From assembly GCA_958421655.1 (NCBI GenBank), contig CATZMG010000044.1, positions 1-19,029 of the forward strand: a stretch of DNA of 19,029 nucleotides, in the 5' to 3' direction. Under the pieces are notes generated by a model. It did no database searches and was not told the DNA's origin. It saw nothing but the letters and a program-made list of their open reading frames with translations. The stretch comes from an uncultured Collinsella sp. GTDB lineage: Bacteria; Actinomycetota; Coriobacteriia; Coriobacteriales; Coriobacteriaceae. Both the position numbers and the translations under genes were made by a program. Positions 14,440-19,029 of this stretch are shown here, piece by piece (the stretch's first letter is position 1; each line of letters starts with the position of its first letter).

Positions 14440-16263
14440 TTAGGCCTCGCCTCCCTTCGTGACGGCGGCATCCGCGGCAGCAGTGATCTTCCAGCTCGCG
14501 GCCTGTTCGTATTCGGCCCACATCTTGGCATACAGACCCTCTTGGGACAGCAACTCGGCATGGGTACCCGACTCCTGCACGCTGCCCTGGTTGAGCACCA
14601 CGATTTGGTCTGCGCCCACTACAGTCGAGAGTCGGTGCGCAATCATAATGACCGTGCGACCCGCCGCCAGCTTGCTAAAGGCGCGCTGGATAAGCGCCTC
14701 GTTCTCGGGATCGGCAAACGCCGTGGCCTCATCGAGTACCACGATAGGCGCGTCTTTAAGGATCGCGCGGGCGAGTGCCACGCGTTGGACCTCGCCGCCC
14801 GAAAGATATGCTCCGCCGGCACCGAGCATGGTATTGATGCCCTGTGGGAGCTTGGCCACAATGTCGTCGCACTGAGCTGCGGAGAGAGCTGCACGCACTT
14901 CGTCGTCAGTGGCCGTAGGCTTGGAGGCGCGCACGTTATCGGCAAGTGTTTGCCGGAACAGCTGGTTGGTCTGGAACACGAAGGCGACCTGGTCCATAAG
15001 CTCGTGCGGATCCATATCGCGAACGTCCACACCGCCTACGAGCACTCGACCCGAGGAGACATCCCAAAAACGCGGGATCAGGCTTGCGCAGGTTGACTTA
15101 CCGCCACCCGAGGGACCCACCATGGCGAGGGTGCTACCAGCGGGAACGCTGAAACTTACATGGCTAACGGCAGGTGCTTCGGCGCCCTCGTAGGTAAAGC
15201 TCACGTCCTCAAATCGCACGTCGCCGCCGGCAGGGTGCTTGGGTTGCGCGGGCACGGAGAGCTGCTTGGAATCCATGACGCTTCGAATACGAGCCAGCGA
15301 ATCGGCACTCATCTGAGAGGCCTCGCCCACAAACATGAGCTTGGTCATGGCCGTCGGCACCACGGCCGAAAATATCGCGTAAAACGTAAAGTTGGCCATA
15401 AAATGCGCGAAGTCCGTCTCGCCCGGCGCCAACAGCAACGCCACGGGCAACAGGAATGCCACAAGACCATTGAGCGCGGTAAGGTTGAGTACCTGCGGAC
15501 CTCGACAGAACGTGCCCGCATAGTTTTGTGCCATGTCGGCGTATTCGGCGATCGCATCGTGGAAAGCCTTAAAGGAGTAGACCGTCTGCTGGAACACCTT
15601 GACCACGGGGATGCCGCGTACGTATTCGGTGCCGGTCTTGTTCATCTTGACCAGCGCTCCCATGTAGGCCTTCATGAACTCGGCGCCTTTGCCGCTCATC
15701 ATGGTGGCCATGGCGCCAAACGAAATGACGACCGAGATAAGGCATGCCGCGCCCAAGCGCCAATCGAGGGCGAAAAGCAGCACGAACAAGCCCACGACCA
15801 TGGCGGTGGCGCCGGCGATATCGGGCAGCATGTGTGCGAGCAAAGTCTCGGTGGAGGCGGCGCATCCGTCTACAACACGGCGCAGCTCACCGGTGGCGTG
15901 CGTGTCAAAGTAGCCGAGCGGCAGCTTAAGCAGATGCTCGCTCGTAGTCTTGCGGATATTGGACGCGCAGCGAAACGCAGACAGGTGCGTGCACATGAGC
16001 CCCACGAAATAAACTACGATGCTTGCCAGGGCAAAACCAACGGCCCACCAACCGTACATCGCGATGTTAGTGGCTTCGCTCCAGTTGGGCGCCACGGCGA
16101 TCAGATCGCGCGCGACAAGCCAAATGCACACGTACGGGCCAAAGCTCAGCAGCTGCGAGAGCGCCGAGAGCGCCATGCCCAAATACGTTAGGAATTTGCG
16201 GTCACCGGCATATGCAAGCAGCTCGCCGATGCCTCCGCCTTCCCTTTTTGATCCCTTTGCCAT
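14440..16263 (-). CDS. Fused ABC exporter-fold half transporter (YbtP/IrtA-like), first subunit
   Basis: A 607-residue half transporter with a membrane domain and a C-terminal ATPase. Walker A is GPSGGGKST, the signature is LSGGE, Walker B is VVLDE, and AHRLST carries the switch His. The stretch DEATAFADPENE after Walker B is one I associate with siderophore-type fused transporters. The ATG at 16263 (MAKGSKREGG) is chosen because AAGGGA lies 6 nt upstream. A longer frame from a TTG at 16299 has no ribosome site. There is no siderophore-interacting domain at the N-terminus, unlike mycobacterial IrtA. It is the first gene of a minus-strand unit diverging from the AraC gene, with a shared 114-bp control region. 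Confidence 0.88.
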   Translation of the reverse strand: MAKGSKREGGGIGELLAYAGDRKFLTYLGMALSALSQLLSFGPYVCIWLVARDLIAVAPNWSEATNIAMYGWWAVGFALASIVVYFVGLMCTHLSAFRCASNIRKTTSEHLLKLPLGYFDTHATGELRRVVDGCAASTETLLAHMLPDIAGATAMVVGLFVLLFALDWRLGAACLISVVISFGAMATMMSGKGAEFMKAYMGALVKMNKTGTEYVRGIPVVKVFQQTVYSFKAFHDAIAEYADMAQNYAGTFCRGPQVLNLTALNGLVAFLLPVALLLAPGETDFAHFMANFTFYAIFSAVVPTAMTKLMFVGEASQMSADSLARIRSVMDSKQLSVPAQPKHPAGGDVRFEDVSFTYEGAEAPAVSHVSFSVPAGSTLAMVGPSGGGKSTCASLIPRFWDVSSGRVLVGGVDVRDMDPHELMDQVAFVFQTNQLFRQTLADNVRASKPTATDDEVRAALSAAQCDDIVAKLPQGINTMLGAGGAYLSGGEVQRVALARAILKDAPIVVLDEATAFADPENEALIQRAFSKLAAGRTVIMIAHRLSTVVGADQIVVLNQGSVQESGTHAELLSQEGLYAKMWAEYEQAASWKITAAADAAVTKGGEA

Positions 16264-16282
16264 GAGGTTCCCTTCTGACGGC

Positions 16283-16316
16283 TTGAGAGTTAACCGCAAT
16301 CAACTTATCATTGATA
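16283..16316 (+). promoter_or_regulatory. Promoter of the AraC gene with palindrome over the -10 box
   Basis: -35 TTGAGA (16283-16288), 17-bp spacer, -10 TATCAT (16306-16311), each 5 of 6 to consensus. The -10 lies inside the inverted repeat TATCA-T-TGATA (16306-16316), which resembles half of a Fur-type site. The same DNA is the upstream region of the divergent ABC genes, so one regulator could control both directions. Confidence 0.75.
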
Positions 16317-16377
16317 TGTTAGCCAAGGCACACAATCGAGCCAGGCGTGGACGTTTCCGCAAAGGGAGGGGACGCTT

Positions 16378-17382
16378 TTGAAAATGCATCGGGCCGCGAC
16401 CGACATAACCGAGCTCTACGCACCACAGTTTGAGCAGTTTGGCCTGGAGCTTGCCGGCAAGGGTGCCGTCTTTACCGGCGAGGTGGCAAACGACCGGGCG
16501 CACGGACGCGCATGGATCATGCCCCTCTCCCCCACCTGCATCGTCATGGAGCATTTCATCACCCCGACGCACGATATGTACCTGGCCGAATACACACCCG
16601 AGCCATACGCCTGCGTGAGCGAGGTCAGCGCGCCCACACTTACATGCATGCCCGAGGCTGGCATAACGCCCGCGAACCTTAAACCATTGCATGGACCGTG
16701 GCCAAACAATGCCGTTTGCAGCTTTATCCAAGATAACTGTGGCGAGGAATTAAGCCCGCTGTTTGCGGGGGAGCTTTATCACTCGCGCTCGGTGCTCTTT
16801 TTGCCTGGATATTTTGACGAACTGGAGCACCGCTATCCCACCGAGTTCGCGGGAATCTTTGAGGCGTTTGCCGAGCCATGGCACGAGGAAGCGGCGTCTG
16901 CCATCTGCCACACGCTGCGCCGAATTAACGAGGAACGCGCCCGCACCGCAGGCGGACATGTCTATATGCAGGGCATCGTGGAGACCATGGTCGCGGAGCT
17001 CGCCTGTTCGCGCGCGGCCCACAAGCAGGCGCGGCAGGCGGCAGACACACGCGTCAGCATAACCATTGCCGAAGAAGCAACGGCAATGATTGAGCGCGCG
17101 CTCGACAAAGGCAGACGTGTGGGTATCAACGAGGTGGCCGAGAGGCTCTACACAAGCCGCTCCAAGCTATGCGCCACCTTTAAGGCCCAAACTGGCGAGT
17201 CCCTGGGCGCCTACATTCGCAGACGCCGCATGGAGCGAGCACAGGACCTTTTGGCAGATAGCGCGCTCACGATAGCGCAGGTGGCAGAGCGGCTCGACTA
17301 CCCTCAGCAAGCCGCCTTCGCCCAAGCCTTCAAACAATACACCGGCATGACACCCACGGCTTGGCGAAGCAAGCATCGCTAA
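16378..17382 (+). CDS. AraC-family transcriptional regulator
   Basis: A 334-residue activator-type regulator. The C-terminal part (about 240-332) has the two helix-turn-helix motifs of the family: INEVAERLYTSRSKLCATFK, and then TIAQVAERLDYPQQAAFAQAFK followed by GMTPTAWR. The N-terminal 230 residues are a sensing domain I cannot assign. It has several cysteines, but no metal motif is evident. The start is placed at TTG 16378 because GGAGG ends 8 nt before it. The ATG at 16384 is the alternative and would remove only two residues. It diverges from the YbtPQ-like ABC genes and probably controls them, as YbtA-type regulators do; the ligand is inferred to be the transported chelate. Confidence 0.9.
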   Translation: MKMHRAATDITELYAPQFEQFGLELAGKGAVFTGEVANDRAHGRAWIMPLSPTCIVMEHFITPTHDMYLAEYTPEPYACVSEVSAPTLTCMPEAGITPANLKPLHGPWPNNAVCSFIQDNCGEELSPLFAGELYHSRSVLFLPGYFDELEHRYPTEFAGIFEAFAEPWHEEAASAICHTLRRINEERARTAGGHVYMQGIVETMVAELACSRAAHKQARQAADTRVSITIAEEATAMIERALDKGRRVGINEVAERLYTSRSKLCATFKAQTGESLGAYIRRRRMERAQDLLADSALTIAQVAERLDYPQQAAFAQAFKQYTGMTPTAWRSKHR

Positions 17383-17446
17383 GGCCCAAGCTCCCTGGCC
17401 GTAACGGAGCGATTAATTAGCCGCCGCCCGTCAGCTCACCCAGGAT

Positions 17447-18811
17447 CTAAACGTCAAGATGTGCACAATCAAGCGCCTTTTTGATAAGAGGGACAGATCG
17501 ATCAGCCAAATACAACGGAATGTTGAGCACCCCGTCGTCGAGCTTTAGGTTCTTAAGTGAGTAGCGGACCCTCAATGGAGTCGTCTCCGCATGCTTGTCG
17601 GCATAGTACTTAAGGCTCTTGGAATGAACGACCTCTCCCGATTTGACCTCGACGGGAACGATTTCGTTTCCGACTTGAATCAAAAAATCGACTTCGTGCT
17701 TCGGCTTCTCGTTTGTCCAATAACGCGGAGCAGCATCTAACTGTGAAAGTAATGCCTGAAGCACATAGTTCTCGGCGAACGAACCTTTGAACTCCGAAAA
17801 TAGCGCATCCGAGATGGCAAAAGCGGACGCATCCAGCCTTGCCATGCGGCGCAGCAAGCCGACATCAAGACAGTAGACTTTAAATGCCTTGAGGTCATCG
17901 TACGCAGAGAGCGGCACACCACCGGCAGCATTAAGGCGAACCGCCGTGATGAGCCCAGCATCGGCAAGCCATTCCAGAGCATCCTCGTATTCTCGAGCAC
18001 GAGCCCCCTCGCGCACCGCACCCCAAACGAACTTTTTGTTCTCGCGCGCCAACTGAGCTGGAATCGAGTTCCATATTTGCGAAAGCTTGGCGAACTGCGC
18101 ACGGCCACCATGCTTGGCAAAATCGCGCTCGTAGGAATCCAAGAGATCAGACAACACCTTATCGACCTGAACGATATCGCCCGTCTCCGCCCACCGGCCA
18201 AGAGCCTCTGGCATGCCGCCGCATGCAAAATAACGACGAAGATGCTCGACGAGACGGACATGGAAGAAATCGGGCACTGTCTCGATCTGATCCAGGCCGC
18301 CAAGGTATTCGTCGTAGTTTGCAGCGCCCTCGGCTTTCAGAAACTCGGAAAAGCTCATGGGGCGCATCTCCATGAACTCGACCTTTCCCACCGGAAAAGC
18401 GCTGGTCTCACGGGACAAGCGAACGCCCAACAAAGACCCTGCGCATGCGACGTGATACTCGGGGGCCTCGTCACAGAAGTATTTAAGGGCGCCGACTGCA
18501 GAAGGACAATCCTGAATCTCATCAATAATAAGCAGCGTCTCGCCGGGATCGATAGGCTGTCCAAGTGCCAGGGAAAGATTTGAGATGATCCGTCGAGGAT
18601 CGCGCGTACCTTCGAAAAACTGAGCGTACTCGCTCTGTACCCCAGGTGACGGCTCCTCGAGCGTCAGATACACAAAATTGAGGTACGAGGTTCGGCCGAA
18701 CTCCTTAAGCGCCCACGTCTTTCCAACCTGGCGCGCCCCCTTAAGGATAAGCGGCTTACGATATTCTGACGCTTTCCAAGCGTTAAGCTTGGCAATGATA
18801 TCTCGCTGCAT
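17447..18811 (-). CDS. AAA ATPase with DUF4143 and nuclease-like C-terminus
   Basis: A 454-residue protein of the widespread ATPase/DUF4143 family. Walker A is GARQVGKT (residues 25-32), Walker B is LLIIDEIQ with Asp97 and Glu98, and a sensor strand CAGSLLGV lies at 123-130. The DUF4143 part spans about 200-365. The C-terminus carries EVDF (373-376) and VEVKSG (387-392), the spaced acidic-acidic-Lys pattern of the PD-(D/E)XK nuclease fold. The ATG at 18811 has GGGAGG 8 nt upstream. The family is common in gut bacteria as single mobile-looking genes, and its function is not settled. The upstream DNA carries a large dyad (18831-18905), which suggests self-regulation. No terminator was found before the AraC stop at 17382, which is convergent. 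Confidence 0.9.
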   Translation of the reverse strand: MQRDIIAKLNAWKASEYRKPLILKGARQVGKTWALKEFGRTSYLNFVYLTLEEPSPGVQSEYAQFFEGTRDPRRIISNLSLALGQPIDPGETLLIIDEIQDCPSAVGALKYFCDEAPEYHVACAGSLLGVRLSRETSAFPVGKVEFMEMRPMSFSEFLKAEGAANYDEYLGGLDQIETVPDFFHVRLVEHLRRYFACGGMPEALGRWAETGDIVQVDKVLSDLLDSYERDFAKHGGRAQFAKLSQIWNSIPAQLARENKKFVWGAVREGARAREYEDALEWLADAGLITAVRLNAAGGVPLSAYDDLKAFKVYCLDVGLLRRMARLDASAFAISDALFSEFKGSFAENYVLQALLSQLDAAPRYWTNEKPKHEVDFLIQVGNEIVPVEVKSGEVVHSKSLKYYADKHAETTPLRVRYSLKNLKLDDGVLNIPLYLADRSVPLIKKALDCAHLDV

Positions 18812-18830
18812 GACCGAACCTCCCGCAAAG

Positions 18831-18905
18831 AAACTTCCGTAAACGTGATATTTCCCACATTTTACCCTAGGTAAAACGTGACATTTATCACATTTACGGA
18901 AGTTT
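18831..18905. promoter_or_regulatory. 75-bp dyad upstream of the AAA/DUF4143 gene
   Basis: Arms of 36 bp (18831-18866 and 18870-18905) are complementary at 30 of 36 positions around the centre CTA. The outer 20 bp has one mismatch. The inner core is TTTTACC-CTA-GGTAAAA. On the minus strand it also reads as two tandem units, TGTGATAAATGTCACG and TGTGGGAAATATCACG. It ends 20 bp before the start codon, and TAAAAT within it could be a -10 box. Confidence 0.85.
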
Positions 18906-18929
18906 TAAGCTCATTTTGCCACACTTTCA

Positions 18930-18949
18930 TCACATTTATTGCAATGTGA
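18930..18949. repeat. Inverted TCACATT repeat
   Basis: TCACATT (18930-18936) and AATGTGA (18943-18949) flank a 6-bp spacer. The same heptamer occurs within the neighbouring dyad (18888-18894), 42 bp away, so this is probably an additional site for the same binding protein. Confidence 0.6.
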
Positions 18950-18972
18950 CAAAGGGACAGTCCCTTTGTCAC
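18946..18972. repeat. 27-bp perfect palindrome (REP-like)
   Basis: GTGACAAAGGGAC and its exact complement GTCCCTTTGTCAC flank a single A. I recall similar sequences scattered through genomes of gut actinobacteria and other bacteria, as in REP-type repeats. No transposase is adjacent. Confidence 0.7.
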
Positions 18973-18978
18973 CCGCAC

Positions 18979-19006
18979 AAAAATGGGCGCGCCAACGGCG
19001 CGCCCA
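18979..19006 (-). terminator. Rho-independent terminator of a gene beyond the right edge
   Basis: TGGGCGCGCC and GGCGCGCCCA form a 10-bp stem with a 3-nt loop, followed on the minus strand by TTTTTGTG. The orientation means a minus-strand gene ends just outside the window. Confidence 0.85.
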
Positions 19007-19029
19007 TTCACTCTATTCCATTCAGCCCA

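Noticed and set aside
16264..16299. TTG start at 16299 for the first ABC half transporter
   Set aside because: No ribosome site precedes it, while ATG 16263 has AAGGGA at the right distance.
18831..18972. CRISPR array
   Set aside because: The repeats are palindromic, uneven in spacing and too few, and no cas gene is present.

Overview
The window looks like a chromosomal segment of a high-GC Gram-positive gut actinobacterium, most likely class Coriobacteriia and close to Collinsella. This is inferred from GC-rich coding usage, strong Shine-Dalgarno sites with frequent GTG starts, and the gene families present. It cannot be proved without a database search. Nearly all genes lie on the minus strand.

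Region by region: (1) 1-2378 holds the N-terminal 792 codons of a large STAND-type ATPase regulator that runs off the left edge. It is just beginning a SARP/OmpR-type winged helix when the window ends. (2) 2766-5733 is an amino-sugar and PTS block: nagB (glucosamine-6-phosphate deaminase), crr (glucose-type EIIA) and glmM (phosphoglucosamine mutase). Together they cover breakdown of amino sugars and their entry into peptidoglycan precursors. (3) 5783-6792 is the rplM-rpsI ribosomal operon, with a clear sigma70 promoter, a short foldable leader and a terminator. (4) 6856-7734 is a patatin-like lipase. (5) 7735-8455 holds a palindrome-rich non-coding stretch and then ssrA (tmRNA), whose tag reads (A)DNNSSFEPMALAA. 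Two copies of a 26-bp sequence resembling the tmRNA T-arm lie just beyond the 3' end of ssrA, in opposite orientation to it. (6) 8695-9129 is an unrecognised small acidic protein, the first of only two plus-strand genes. (7) 9188-10121 is a PIN-domain toxin with a ribbon-helix-helix antitoxin, with overlapping reading frames and a promoter carrying three GCTAGC sites. (8) 10126-17382 looks like a metal-transport island: a P1B-like ATPase with an atypical SCAL membrane motif, a small membrane-anchored companion (DUF6110-like), two fused half-ABC transporters of the YbtP/YbtQ-IrtA/IrtB type, and a divergent AraC-family activator. (9) 17447-18811 is an AAA/DUF4143 ATPase preceded by a 75-bp dyad and further repeats. 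The window ends in a terminator for a gene beyond the right edge.

The best candidates for something under-described are the structured T-arm-mimicking element beside ssrA, the large dyad with recurring TCACATT sites upstream of the DUF4143 ATPase, the AraC/ABC/DUF6110/P-type ATPase island with palindromes on its promoters, and the triple-GCTAGC operator of the toxin-antitoxin operon. No CRISPR array, insertion sequence, rRNA or ordinary tRNA was seen.
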